Positions 1-8,693 of a stretch of 64,000 nt of DNA are shown here, one piece after another. Numbering within the stretch: position 1 is the stretch's first letter; every line of letters starts with the position of its first letter. Location: the NCBI RefSeq assembly GCF_002993025.1, contig NZ_NXGI01000009.1, positions 16,172-80,171 of the forward strand. Reading direction: 5' to 3'. The position numbers and the translations under genes are program-made. The DNA is from Arcobacter cryaerophilus gv. crypticus (GTDB lineage: Bacteria > Campylobacterota > Campylobacteria > Campylobacterales > Arcobacteraceae). Under the pieces are notes generated by a model. The model searched no databases and was not told where the DNA came from. It was given only the letters and a program-made list of their open reading frames with translations.

Positions 1-315
1 AATTAAATTATTTATTTGAGCAGTTGAAGCAATTATATTATCAACTAATTTTATTTTTTTATATTCTCTATTCTTTAATGATTGTAAAATAATCTTCTCA
101 TTTGTATCAATAATTTCAAAGCTATTAAGCATTTTTAAAACATATTTTTCATCTTCATCGCTAAAATCAAAAGATAATACTTCTAAAACAGTCAATCTTG
201 AAATACAAGATTCTTCAAAATAGTTCTCTAAAAAATCCATAGCCATTTTTTCGCCATTTAAATGATAAATTATGATATTTGAATCTATTAAATATTTTTT
301 AGATTTTTCTATCAC
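1..315 (-). CDS. PIN-domain toxin, partial (3' end outside window)
   Basis: PIN-fold ribonuclease, the toxin of a VapBC-like pair. The start is a GTG at 313-315 inside the end of the antitoxin gene, which gives an N-terminus reading YLIDSNIIIYHLNG, with the first conserved PIN Asp inside DSN. A later LVDNIIASTAQIN stretch supplies the C-terminal conserved Asp. The next in-frame Met lies after the first catalytic motif, so the GTG start is preferred. At least 105 codons are visible and the reading frame is still open at base 1. Such toxins cleave tRNA or mRNA; the target here cannot be read from sequence. It overlaps the antitoxin by 17 bases, as expected for a coupled pair. Confidence 0.8.
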   Translation of the reverse strand, partial: MIEKSKKYLIDSNIIIYHLNGEKMAMDFLENYFEESCISRLTVLEVLSFDFSDEDEKYVLKMLNSFEIIDTNEKIILQSLKNREYKKIKLVDNIIASTAQINNLI

Positions 316-526
316 TTCTTATCTCTCTTTGCCATTTTAATGGGTCTATTTTTTTATCTTTTAATATTCCAGCTGTTCTAGAAAAAACTTCTAAGATTTT
401 TGTTTTTTTTATTTTATTCTCATTAAATAAAGGTAAAATCAAAATCTCTACTTGTCTGTTTACATACTCTTTTGGAATTTTTAAAGTAAAATTTGTATTA
501 GTTGGGGTAACAATTTCTCTAATCAT
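299..526 (-). CDS. Antitoxin of PIN toxin pair
   Basis: A 75-residue protein starting MIREIVTPTNTNFTLKIPKEYV, which looks like an AbrB/VapB-type DNA-binding strand region followed by a basic C-terminal tail (residues about 38-75) that would wrap the toxin. It lies directly upstream of, and overlaps, the PIN gene. It should neutralise the toxin and autoregulate the pair. The family is assigned from size, partner and N-terminal pattern; no specific antitoxin family is claimed. Confidence 0.7.
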   Translation of the reverse strand: MIREIVTPTNTNFTLKIPKEYVNRQVEILILPLFNENKIKKTKILEVFSRTAGILKDKKIDPLKWQREIRSDRKI

Positions 527-538
527 TTCATACTCCTT

Positions 539-1306
539 TTATTTTTTATCATTATATCTATTTTTAAGTTCTAAATTCTTCTCATAAAGCTTTATATATT
601 TATAAAAATTTGTAACCATATGAGAAAAGGCAATTACAAGTCCCACATAACCATCTCTAAATCCCTGTTTTAAAATATATGTTCTAAAAAATGAATATAT
701 ACTATTTGAAAAAGCTTTTACTGGACTTGAAGATTTTTTACCAACATTATTTGTAGCAAAAAGAGTAGAGTATCTATCTGCTTTTATTATAAATTCTGAA
801 ATTGTATGATAGCTATAGTGTTCAACATTTCCTTTTAACTCTTCTATGTTTAAGCCATCTGTTATAATATCTTCATGAACATCATTTGAGTTATAAGAGG
901 TTATATTTTTGTTGTACAATCTTTTGATTTTTTGATTATTCCATCCGCAATGTTTTACTTGAATATCTTTGTAGAAAGCTTTAAAATTAAGTTTATAAAC
1001 GGTTTTTTCATCAAGTTTTTTATTTTTCAACTCTTTTAAAAGCTCACTATCAACTACTTCATCACTATCAATTATCAAAATCCAATCATTTATAGCAAAA
1101 GAAGTTGCATGATTTTTAGTCCAGCCGAAACCTTTAAACTCACCTTGTATTAAATTTACATTTGAAAAACCTTTTACAATACTTATAGTTCCATCTGTTG
1201 AGCCATTGTCATAAACAACGACATCATCAAAATCTACTAAACTTTTTAAGCTATTTTCTATAGTTTTTTCATTGTTTTTTGCTAATACAACTACACTAAT
1301 ATTCAT
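539..1306 (-). CDS. Glycosyltransferase family 2, LPS core type
   Basis: A 255-residue GT-A glycosyltransferase, similar in build to the WaaE/LgtF group of core beta-glucosyltransferases. The N-terminus ISVVVLAKNNEKTIENSLKSL and VVVYDNGSTDGT form the nucleotide-sugar pocket. WILIIDSDEVV (about residues 75-86) gives the DxD metal-binding motif. The C-terminal third is helical and aromatic, as in enzymes that sit on the inner membrane face. Its start overlaps the end of the preceding deacetylase gene by 4 bases, so the two are co-translated. The exact sugar and acceptor cannot be read from sequence. Confidence 0.82.
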   Translation of the reverse strand: MNISVVVLAKNNEKTIENSLKSLVDFDDVVVYDNGSTDGTISIVKGFSNVNLIQGEFKGFGWTKNHATSFAINDWILIIDSDEVVDSELLKELKNKKLDEKTVYKLNFKAFYKDIQVKHCGWNNQKIKRLYNKNITSYNSNDVHEDIITDGLNIEELKGNVEHYSYHTISEFIIKADRYSTLFATNNVGKKSSSPVKAFSNSIYSFFRTYILKQGFRDGYVGLVIAFSHMVTNFYKYIKLYEKNLELKNRYNDKK

Positions 1307-2028
1307 TTTTGACCCAATCTTTTTACTAAACCTTTAAATTTATATTTTAATAGTTTTGTAGTTTTAAATATTTCATAAGGAGTTTTTAAATCATCTCCAT
1401 CAACTCTATAAATCGCTCCATTAATTCCGCTAAAATCTTTATGTATTGCATTTCCAATTCTGAAATTGTATTTATAGTATTTTTTTGCTTCTTTTAAAAT
1501 GTTTTGATTGTATTTTCCAAAAGGGAATACAAAACTCTCTATTTTTGTATTTAATTTATCTTCTAAAATCTCTTTTGAAACTCTTAACTCTAAATCTAAA
1601 TCAACATTTCCTTCTAGCAAATTTATATGAGAATGTGAATGTGAACCAAAAACAACTAAACCACTTTCTTGCATCTTTTTTAACTCTTTATATGTGCAAA
1701 ATGTAGCTTTTTGATAATTTTGAAACAAATCATTGTGTTCAAAATTCATTCTACTTTCTGCTAACTCATCTGTGTCATCTAAAATATATTTTGAAGGAAT
1801 TGCCAAAAGTGCTTTTAGATTATACTTTTTCAAAAGTGGAAAAATTAAAAAATAAAAATCAGCATAAGCATCATCAAAAGTTAAACAAACACTTTTTTCA
1901 GTTATTTTTTCACCTGGAAAAATAGTTTTGAAATTGTTTTTTATATGTTTTAGATGCTCTTCAAAAATTGCTAAATCATTTGAACATCTATCACTATTCA
2001 CATGATGATACATAATACTAATCAACAA
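1303..2028 (-). CDS. Polysaccharide deacetylase family protein
   Basis: A 241-residue NodB-fold (carbohydrate esterase 4) protein. The motif CLTFDDAYADFY at about residues 47-58 carries the catalytic and metal-binding Asp pair. GSHSHSHINL (about 128-137) supplies the metal His residues. FVFPFGKYN near residue 165 is the usual third motif. There is no signal peptide, so it may act on cytoplasmic or lipid-linked sugar. It overlaps the LPS kinase-like gene upstream by 11 bases and the GT2 gene downstream by 4. N-deacetylation of a surface glycan is inferred from context. Confidence 0.8.
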   Translation of the reverse strand: MLISIMYHHVNSDRCSNDLAIFEEHLKHIKNNFKTIFPGEKITEKSVCLTFDDAYADFYFLIFPLLKKYNLKALLAIPSKYILDDTDELAESRMNFEHNDLFQNYQKATFCTYKELKKMQESGLVVFGSHSHSHINLLEGNVDLDLELRVSKEILEDKLNTKIESFVFPFGKYNQNILKEAKKYYKYNFRIGNAIHKDFSGINGAIYRVDGDDLKTPYEIFKTTKLLKYKFKGLVKRLGQK

Positions 2029-2767
2029 CTTTTTTTCCTTTTAATCTTTTTTTGAAATTTATTTTTGCTTTATGATTATGGGAAAAAGCTAAAGCTTTAG
2101 AAACTAGCTCTTTTTCATCTTTTTGTAAAAGTCTTGCATACTCTTTTATAACAACTTCCAAATCCTCATCTTTTGCCCAAAGTTTAGAGAAGTTTTTAAG
2201 TCTATCATTTAGCTCTAAATCAAAAAATTTCATTCTATTTATATCTACAATTTGAAAAATAAAATTATCATTCTCTTTTTTTATTAATATATTTCCAGGA
2301 CTATAATCAAAGTGAAAAATCCCAGCTTGGTGTAAATCAAATGTAAATTTTGCAAAAGCTTTCAAAATCTCATTTTTATTTGGAAAATTTATATCTAAAA
2401 GTGGCTCTCTAATAGTAAAATCATATTCAAATTTTTCACTTACAAAATAGCTCTCATTTAACAAACCCATTTTGTAAAACTCTATATATCCTATAGGTTT
2501 TGGTGTAAACTCTTTAATTTTTAGAGCATACTCATAAGATTTTTGTGCTTTTGATTTTTTGAAAAATGTATATACAATTTTATTTATAAAATGTGGTATT
2601 TTAAAATATTTCACAACTAGCTTTTTATTTTCATGCTCTATAACTTTTAGTTCATTTCTAGCTTTGTGTATGGTATTTGAATTTTCTTTGAAAAATTGTT
2701 TTATATTGCATAAAAAAGATTCAAATTTTTTGAATTCTTCATTTAAAATAAATTTATAGTTTGACAA
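2018..2767 (-). CDS. LPS core kinase-like protein (Kdo/WaaP, InaA group)
   Basis: A 249-residue protein-kinase-like fold. HFDYSPGNILIKK (about residues 149-161) is the catalytic loop, with Asp and Asn in the expected places. FQIVDINRMKFFD (about 170-182) is the DFG-equivalent metal-binding segment. The N-terminal ELKVIEHENKKLVVKYFK gives the ATP-binding Lys region. Family members phosphorylate heptose or Kdo of the LPS inner core. It heads the minus-strand run 2767 to 539 and faces a divergent glycosyltransferase gene across 113 bases. Substrate is inferred from the LPS context. Confidence 0.72.
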   Translation of the reverse strand: MSNYKFILNEEFKKFESFLCNIKQFFKENSNTIHKARNELKVIEHENKKLVVKYFKIPHFINKIVYTFFKKSKAQKSYEYALKIKEFTPKPIGYIEFYKMGLLNESYFVSEKFEYDFTIREPLLDINFPNKNEILKAFAKFTFDLHQAGIFHFDYSPGNILIKKENDNFIFQIVDINRMKFFDLELNDRLKNFSKLWAKDEDLEVVIKEYARLLQKDEKELVSKALAFSHNHKAKINFKKRLKGKKVVD

Positions 2768-2880
2768 TTTTTACCTTTTTCTTTTTTGATAGTTAAGATT
2801 TTAGCCAAAAAAGCATTTAATTTGGATTTAACTACTAAAAAAGTAGAATATGTCCTTAAAATTAATAAACAAAGAGTTCT

Positions 2881-3939
2881 ATGAAAAAAGTTTTAGAAGT
2901 TTGTCTTTCTCCTGATTTAGGTGGACTTGAATTGTATATGAAAAATATAACTAAATATTTAAATTCAAATGCTGTAATAAATAAAAAATCAAAGTTAAAA
3001 AGTGTATTTGAAAATGAAAAAGTAAATTATTTTGAGCTTTCAAGATATAGCTTTTTTAAACTAGCTCGTATCATAGATAAAGAAGAAATTGATATAGTGC
3101 ATCTTCACTGGACAAAAGATATTCCAACGGTTGTTTTTGCAAAATTTCTTTCAAAAAGAAAACCAAAAATTGTTCAAACTAGACATATGCATATGACAAG
3201 ATTTAAAAGTGATTTTTATCATAAGTTTTTATATAAAAATATAGATATGATAATTGCTGTTACAAATCTAGTAAAAGAACAACTAGAAAAGTTTATCCCA
3301 AAAGATATAAGACCTAAAATAGAGACTTCATATATTGGAGCAAATACTCCTAAACTTTTAAGCAATGAAGAAAAAAATAGTTTAAAAAAATCTTTTAATA
3401 TCACTGATGAATTTATAGTTTCTATAGTTGGAAGGATTGAAGAAGCAAAAGGACAGCATATAGTTTTACAAGCTGTTGAGAATTTGCGAAAAAGTGGTAT
3501 AAAAATAAAAACTTTAGTCGTTGGTCACTATATGAATGAAAGCTATTTTAATAATCTAAAAAACAACTATCCAAATGATATATTTACAGGCTTTGTTTCT
3601 AACCCTACTGATTTTATACAAATTTCAGATTGTGTAGTTTTAGCAACAAAAAAAGAGACTTTTGGGCTTGTGCTTATTGAAGCTATGAAATCTGGAATTT
3701 GTGTTTTAGGAAGTAATCAAGGTGGACCTCTTGAAATAATAGATGATAAAAAAACTGGACTTTTGTTTGAAAGTATGAATAGTGATAGTTTATATGAAAA
3801 ATTATCTTTGATTATAGAAGATGAAAAAATAAAAGAAAGATTAGCTTTAAATTGTAAGATTAAGGCTAATGAGGTTTTTGATAGTGAAAAACAGTTTGAA
3901 GAGATAAAAAATATTTTGGAGAGAGCACATGAAAGTTAG
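2881..3939 (+). CDS. Glycosyltransferase family 4 (GT-B)
   Basis: A 352-residue GT-B enzyme. The N-terminal Rossmann half begins VLEVCLSPDLGGLELYM, and HLHWTKDIPTVV follows. The C-terminal half holds VSIVGRIEEAKGQ (about residues 181-193), the phosphate-contacting region, and TFGLVLIEAMKSGI with EX7E-type glutamates near residue 260. It is the first gene of a plus-strand pair set into an otherwise minus-strand glycan locus, and it overlaps the next gene by 11 bases. It probably adds one sugar to LPS or O-chain; the linkage is unknown. Confidence 0.85.
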   Translation: MKKVLEVCLSPDLGGLELYMKNITKYLNSNAVINKKSKLKSVFENEKVNYFELSRYSFFKLARIIDKEEIDIVHLHWTKDIPTVVFAKFLSKRKPKIVQTRHMHMTRFKSDFYHKFLYKNIDMIIAVTNLVKEQLEKFIPKDIRPKIETSYIGANTPKLLSNEEKNSLKKSFNITDEFIVSIVGRIEEAKGQHIVLQAVENLRKSGIKIKTLVVGHYMNESYFNNLKNNYPNDIFTGFVSNPTDFIQISDCVVLATKKETFGLVLIEAMKSGICVLGSNQGGPLEIIDDKKTGLLFESMNSDSLYEKLSLIIEDEKIKERLALNCKIKANEVFDSEKQFEEIKNILERAHES

Positions 3940-4756
3940 TGTTATTATTGCGGTTTATAAAGATGTAGAAGCACTTGAACTTATAATTGAGTCTTTAAAA
4001 AATCAAACATATAAAAATTTTGAAGTTATTATTGCAGAAGATGGGCAAGATGAAAAAATGAAACATTTTGTCAATTCCATTCAAGGATTAGATATTAAGC
4101 ATACTACTCAGGAAGATATAGGTATTAGAAAAACAAGATCCTTAAATAATGGTATTCTTGCTAGTGATGGTGAGCTTTTAATTTTTATTGATGGAGACTG
4201 TATTCCTTATAGTACTTTTATAGAATCTTATGTAAAACTATCACAAGATGGATTTATAATAAGTGGAAGAAGAGTAAATCTTGGACCTAAATATTCACAA
4301 AAACTAAGAAATAAAATTCTATCTCCTTTAGACCTTGAAAACACTTTTTTATTGAGATATCTATTGATTGCAATAGATTGTAAAGAAGGGCACAGTGAAG
4401 ATGGATTTTATTTTCCAGCAGATGGATTGATATACAATAAATTTATCAAAAATAGAAAAGCTAGCACTTCAATTTTAGGATGTAATTATGCTTGCTTAAA
4501 AAAAGATATTATTGCAATAAATGGTTATGATGAAGGATATGGTGAAACTGCAATAGGAGATGATACAGATTTAGAATGGAGATTTAAAGCTCTTGGTTGT
4601 AAAATAAAGTCAGCTAAGAATGTGGCAAATGTATTTCATCTTTATCACTCAAGAAGCTTTAGAAATAGAATCAATACAAATCAATATCTTGAAATATTTA
4701 AAGTAAATAAATTAAATAATAAATTTATATGTACATCTGGATTATCTTCTCACTGA
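3929..4756 (+). CDS. Glycosyltransferase family 2
   Basis: A 275-residue GT-A enzyme starting VSVIIAVYKDVEALELIIESL. The donor site EVIIAEDGQD is followed by LLIFIDGDCIPY (about residues 87-98), the metal-binding DxD. GYDEGYGETAIGDDTDLEWR (about 202-221) is the acceptor-side ED-type motif of GT2 proteins. It is translationally coupled to the GT4 gene upstream. Its last 7 bases overlap tail-to-tail with the minus-strand O-antigen ligase gene. The role is surface glycan assembly; the sugar is not determinable. Confidence 0.85.
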   Translation: MKVSVIIAVYKDVEALELIIESLKNQTYKNFEVIIAEDGQDEKMKHFVNSIQGLDIKHTTQEDIGIRKTRSLNNGILASDGELLIFIDGDCIPYSTFIESYVKLSQDGFIISGRRVNLGPKYSQKLRNKILSPLDLENTFLLRYLLIAIDCKEGHSEDGFYFPADGLIYNKFIKNRKASTSILGCNYACLKKDIIAINGYDEGYGETAIGDDTDLEWRFKALGCKIKSAKNVANVFHLYHSRSFRNRINTNQYLEIFKVNKLNNKFICTSGLSSH

Positions 4757-5976
4757 CTAGTTTCAAATCGTGATATAGCATTAAATAATCCACTAAATAA
4801 TGCAAATAAAGTCATTGAAGCCATAATATGTAAACTTAATCCAACGCTTGATAGTAATAAATATAAACAAACAAATGTAATATTTAGATTTCTATAAATA
4901 ATAGATTTGAATTTTAATTTTAAAAGATTTAAAAATAATAAAATAAATAGAACAAACCCAAATATTCCTAGTTGAACTGAATATTGAACATAGGCATTAT
5001 GATAATCTATATAATTATCTTTAAAATTATCATAATATACAAAGTTATATTTTTCTATATATTTTTGTATACCTATAGCCTCATCTCCAATTCCAGTACC
5101 AATAAAAGAATTATCAATAAATTGTTCTAGCCCTATGATCCATAAAGAAACTCTTATGGAAAATGAATTTGTAAAATCATTATCATTAATCATTTTTTCT
5201 ATATCTTGAAAAGCATAGTTCATTCTATCATGAAATACTGGACTTACATTATAAGCAGAAGTAAATATAATAATCACAAAAGTCATAGAGCAAATTATTG
5301 CTTTAAGTTTATTTTTTATATTTAAAAATGCAACGATAAATAAAGTAGCAAAAAAAGCAACTTGACCAGTTCTTCCACCATTTATTAACATATTCGACAT
5401 TGAAAACAACATGAATAAACTATACATTAATCTCATTTTTAACTCTTGTTCAAAAATAATTCTATGCATTAAAATAAAAACTGTAAAAGCTAAATATATA
5501 CTATAATTTGTATGATCCATAAATGGGCTTGGATCACTCGGAGATACTCCTTCTTTTGTCCAAAATTCAAAAAATATTCCATAAGATACTATTTCACTTA
5601 AAAACATTCCAATTAAAAAAGCTGAAAAAACATGCTTTATATAATTTTTATTTAAAGATGTATAAATAATAGGAATGATTAAAAAATGCCAATATTTTCT
5701 CATATAATCAGAATAAAAATTTATATCTGAACTCCAAAAAATAGATAAAAAAGAAAGAAGAAGGAATAATCCTAAAACAATCATAAATTTATTTAATCTT
5801 ATAAGACTAATTTTTGCTTTAAAATTACCTTCAATACACCATAAAAGAATTAAACAAATTGCCGAAAAAGTTGTTCCAGCTTTTGATATAGGAAGACAAA
5901 AAGAATATAAAATTATAAAATAGTTTATAAATTTATTATAATCCATAATTTCAAATTTTTGTTTAAAATTAATCAT
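4750..5976 (-). CDS. waaL: O-antigen ligase / polymerase family membrane protein
   Basis: A 408-residue polytopic protein with about ten to twelve hydrophobic segments and a large polar loop around residues 250-320, the Wzy_C/WaaL arrangement. The central NMLINGGRTGQVAFF and the loop NSFIGTGIGDEAIG match the conserved region of O-antigen ligases. The enzyme would transfer polymerised O-chain from its lipid carrier to core-lipid A in the periplasm. The start ATG overlaps the stop of the upstream GT4 gene (ATGA). A Wzy polymerase is the alternative, since the two share this fold. Confidence 0.75.
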   Translation of the reverse strand: MINFKQKFEIMDYNKFINYFIILYSFCLPISKAGTTFSAICLILLWCIEGNFKAKISLIRLNKFMIVLGLFLLLSFLSIFWSSDINFYSDYMRKYWHFLIIPIIYTSLNKNYIKHVFSAFLIGMFLSEIVSYGIFFEFWTKEGVSPSDPSPFMDHTNYSIYLAFTVFILMHRIIFEQELKMRLMYSLFMLFSMSNMLINGGRTGQVAFFATLFIVAFLNIKNKLKAIICSMTFVIIIFTSAYNVSPVFHDRMNYAFQDIEKMINDNDFTNSFSIRVSLWIIGLEQFIDNSFIGTGIGDEAIGIQKYIEKYNFVYYDNFKDNYIDYHNAYVQYSVQLGIFGFVLFILLFLNLLKLKFKSIIYRNLNITFVCLYLLLSSVGLSLHIMASMTLFALFSGLFNAISRFETSQ

Positions 5977-7049
5977 TTCAGTATCCTTAAATATTCTTTT
6001 ATCTCTTTTTCTTCAGAAAAATAATCATTAATAATATTTTTATTTCTTTCTGTATCAAAAATAACTTCTTTTTTTGAAATTTTTAAAAGAGTTTCTTTTA
6101 ATTTTTCAATATTTTTATCTTCCACTATTTCAAAATCTAAACCAATTTCCTTGAATTCTATAAATGATGTATTTGAGTAAGAAATACAATCCAAACCACT
6201 TCTAACAGCCTCTATAAATGAATTTCCAAAACCTTCACCATAACTAGGAAAAATAAAAATATCTGATTTTTCTAGATATCTTGCTATTTCATTTGAAAAT
6301 CCAACTAAAATTATTTTATCTCTATATTCAATAGTATTATAAAAATTTAAAAATTCCGTTTCATAACCTTTTTCAAATCCTCCAACTATATAAAAAATAA
6401 AATCTATATTATTTTCAACTAAAATAGAACAAGCTTTTATAGCATCTATTTGACCTTTACCATTTGCAATTCTTCCAGTATGAAGAAGAGTTAGCTTATC
6501 ATTTTTTTCTTTTTTAACTATATTTATATTTTTTACAGAAGAGTATATCAATTTAGACTTTGAATTTTTACCAAAAGGAATAATATAATCTACATTTTTC
6601 TGTATATGTTTACATATTGAAACATGATAATTTACTTTGCTATATATCAATCTATGAAACCAATCTTTTTTAGGAGTTGATTTTGTTGTTCCATGCCTAA
6701 CTATTAAATTTATATCAAATCCTAAAAAAGAAAAATATAAAGATTTTAATTCACTAGCACCAAAAAATATAACATTTTTTATACTATTTTTTATGATAAT
6801 ATCTCTAGTTTTTTTTATAATATTTAAAGATAATGAAGATTTAAATTTGATAGCTTCTAAAGATACATTTATATTTTTTGAAAAATAATTATCAAAATTT
6901 TGTGCAATAAAACCATTCTTTTTTGTTATTAAAAATACTTTATAATAGGGTGATAGTTTATTTGCTAACTTAATAGCATCAATCTCCATACCACCAAAAT
7001 TTGATGATAAACAAATAATTGAAATATTTTTTTTGTTATTAGGATTCAT
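5973..7049 (-). CDS. Glycosyltransferase family 4 (GT-B)
   Basis: A 358-residue GT-B protein. ISIICLSSNFGGMEIDAIKLA opens the acceptor domain. LLHTGRIANGKGQIDAIKA (about residues 188-206) and SDIFIFPSYGEGFGNSFIEA (about 257-276) are the donor-side motifs, with the EGFGNSFIE glutamates in place. It is linked by ATGA overlaps to rmlB upstream and to the O-antigen ligase downstream. Because it follows the dTDP-rhamnose genes, a rhamnosyltransferase role is plausible but only inferred from position. Confidence 0.83.
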   Translation of the reverse strand: MNPNNKKNISIICLSSNFGGMEIDAIKLANKLSPYYKVFLITKKNGFIAQNFDNYFSKNINVSLEAIKFKSSLSLNIIKKTRDIIIKNSIKNVIFFGASELKSLYFSFLGFDINLIVRHGTTKSTPKKDWFHRLIYSKVNYHVSICKHIQKNVDYIIPFGKNSKSKLIYSSVKNINIVKKEKNDKLTLLHTGRIANGKGQIDAIKACSILVENNIDFIFYIVGGFEKGYETEFLNFYNTIEYRDKIILVGFSNEIARYLEKSDIFIFPSYGEGFGNSFIEAVRSGLDCISYSNTSFIEFKEIGLDFEIVEDKNIEKLKETLLKISKKEVIFDTERNKNIINDYFSEEKEIKEYLRILK

Positions 7050-8140
7050 ACTACTAGATACTTACTCAAATACCACTCAATAGTTTTCACAATTCCACTA
7101 TCAAAGTTTTCATCCGCTTTCCAACCAAGTTCATTTTCAAGCTTTGTTGCATCTATTGCGTATCTTCTATCATGTCCTGCTCTATCTTCTACAAAAGTAA
7201 TAAGTTCTTTATAACTTTTTATATTTGGAACGAAGGATTTATCCTCAGCTTTTTGATGAGACTGAAGTCCCATTTCCGATAATGGTACTTTTTCATCTAA
7301 AATTTGGCAAATTCTATCTACTATTTGCAGATTCGTTCTCTCATTTCTTCCACCGATATTATATGTCTCTCCTTTATTACCTTTATGATAAACAAGGTCT
7401 ATACCTTTACAGTGATCAAGTACATATAACCAATCTCTTATATTTTTCCCATCACCATATATTGGGATTGGGTTTTGTTTAAGTGCATTTCTTATAATTG
7501 TAGGAATTAGTTTTTCATCATGTTGTTTTGGTCCATAGTTATTTGAGCAGTTTGTGATAACTGTATTTAATCCATATGTTTCATTATAAGCTCTAATAAT
7601 CATATCACTTGAAGCTTTAGAGGCTGAATATGGAGAATTTGGAGCGTAAGGTGTAGTTTCAGTAAATAAATCATTTGGATTTAGGCTTAGTGTTCCATAT
7701 ACTTCATCTGTTGAGATATGATGAAATCTTGCATTTCCGTATTTTTCTTTATAAACAAATGGTTTATTCATCCAGTATTTATAAGCTACATCAATCAAAG
7801 TAAAAGTCCCATTTACATTTGTTTGTACAAATACTCCTGGATTTTTAATAGAGTTATCCACATGAGATTCAGCTGCAAAGTGAATTACACCAGAGATATC
7901 ATATTCAGCAAATATAAACTCTACTAATTCTCTATTACAGATATCACCTTTTATAAATTTATAGTTAGGATTATTTTCACACTCTTTTAGATTTTCCAAA
8001 TCTCCTGCATAAGTTAAAAGGTCTAGATTTACTAGATTATAATTTGAATACTTATCTAGGAAATATGGTACAAAGTTTGAACCTATAAATCCAGCACATC
8101 CTGTAAGTAGTATTGTTTTATTTTTGTTATTGAACATCAT
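7046..8140 (-). CDS. rmlB: dTDP-glucose 4,6-dehydratase
   Basis: A 364-residue extended short-chain dehydrogenase for the second step of dTDP-L-rhamnose synthesis. LLTGCAGFIGSNF (residues 11-23) is the NAD-binding glycine motif. HISTDEVYGTL gives the Thr-Asp-Glu catalytic set, and SPYSASKASSD (about residue 170) gives the Tyr-x3-Lys pair. Length and motifs are normal for RmlB. Two adjacent Met codons stand at 8135-8140, either of which could start it. Its first 14 bases overlap the end of the ORF6N gene. Confidence 0.96.
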   Translation of the reverse strand: MMFNNKNKTILLTGCAGFIGSNFVPYFLDKYSNYNLVNLDLLTYAGDLENLKECENNPNYKFIKGDICNRELVEFIFAEYDISGVIHFAAESHVDNSIKNPGVFVQTNVNGTFTLIDVAYKYWMNKPFVYKEKYGNARFHHISTDEVYGTLSLNPNDLFTETTPYAPNSPYSASKASSDMIIRAYNETYGLNTVITNCSNNYGPKQHDEKLIPTIIRNALKQNPIPIYGDGKNIRDWLYVLDHCKGIDLVYHKGNKGETYNIGGRNERTNLQIVDRICQILDEKVPLSEMGLQSHQKAEDKSFVPNIKSYKELITFVEDRAGHDRRYAIDATKLENELGWKADENFDSGIVKTIEWYLSKYLVV

Positions 8141-8693
8141 TTTCCTTTTTATGTATTCTTTTTACAGTTCTTTTATATTTAAGTAACCCAAAATTTACTT
8201 CTACAGAAGTTTCAGTGTCCGTATCATATTCTTCTGGAACTTCTAAAAGTTCAGCTATAATCTCTCCACTTTTTTTAGATAGTTGTTCTTTTAGTTTATT
8301 ATCTTTTGTTGTTTCAAGTTGTTTTAGATTGTATTTCAGATTATCTATTTTGTCAAATGTTTCTATTATCAAAAAAGTTGTCTCTTTTGCTTGTTTACTT
8401 GAAAGTATTGTTGCTAACATCCAAAGACCTTTTTTTGTAAAAGCTTTTGGAAGATACGGAGAATACTTTATAGGTTGGAGGTGGTCGAAATATTCGACCA
8501 CATTTATTTTTTCATCTTTAGTAAGCTCAAACATATAGTCATTTGGGAATTTATCAGAATTATTTGCTACTGCTTCATTGACCCTTTTTGTTTCAACTCC
8601 ATAAAGTTCAGCCACATCTCTATCAATGATAACAAATTTTTCTCGTAACTCTATAATTTTATTATCAATTGAAGTGTGTGATATTATATTCAT
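8127..8693 (-). CDS. ORF6N-domain DNA-binding protein inside the rml operon
   Basis: A 188-residue protein. Residues about 8-90 (EKFVIIDRDVAELYGVETKR, then FPNDYMFELT and AFTKKGLWMLATILSS) match the ORF6N domain seen in phage and accessory regulators. A coiled, acidic C-terminal region follows. I place the start at 8693 because that ATG overlaps the TGA of rmlD (ATGA). A longer reading frame would start inside rmlD. Its end overlaps the rmlB start by 14 bases. It has no enzymatic role in rhamnose synthesis. It may be a regulator or a relic of phage-derived insertion. Confidence 0.82.
   Translation of the reverse strand: MNIISHTSIDNKIIELREKFVIIDRDVAELYGVETKRVNEAVANNSDKFPNDYMFELTKDEKINVVEYFDHLQPIKYSPYLPKAFTKKGLWMLATILSSKQAKETTFLIIETFDKIDNLKYNLKQLETTKDNKLKEQLSKKSGEIIAELLEVPEEYDTDTETSVEVNFGLLKYKRTVKRIHKKENDVQ

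Noticed and set aside
7225..7482. Plus-strand open frame of 85 codons inside rmlB
   Set aside because: Antisense to a confidently identified gene, with no family match and no ribosome binding site.
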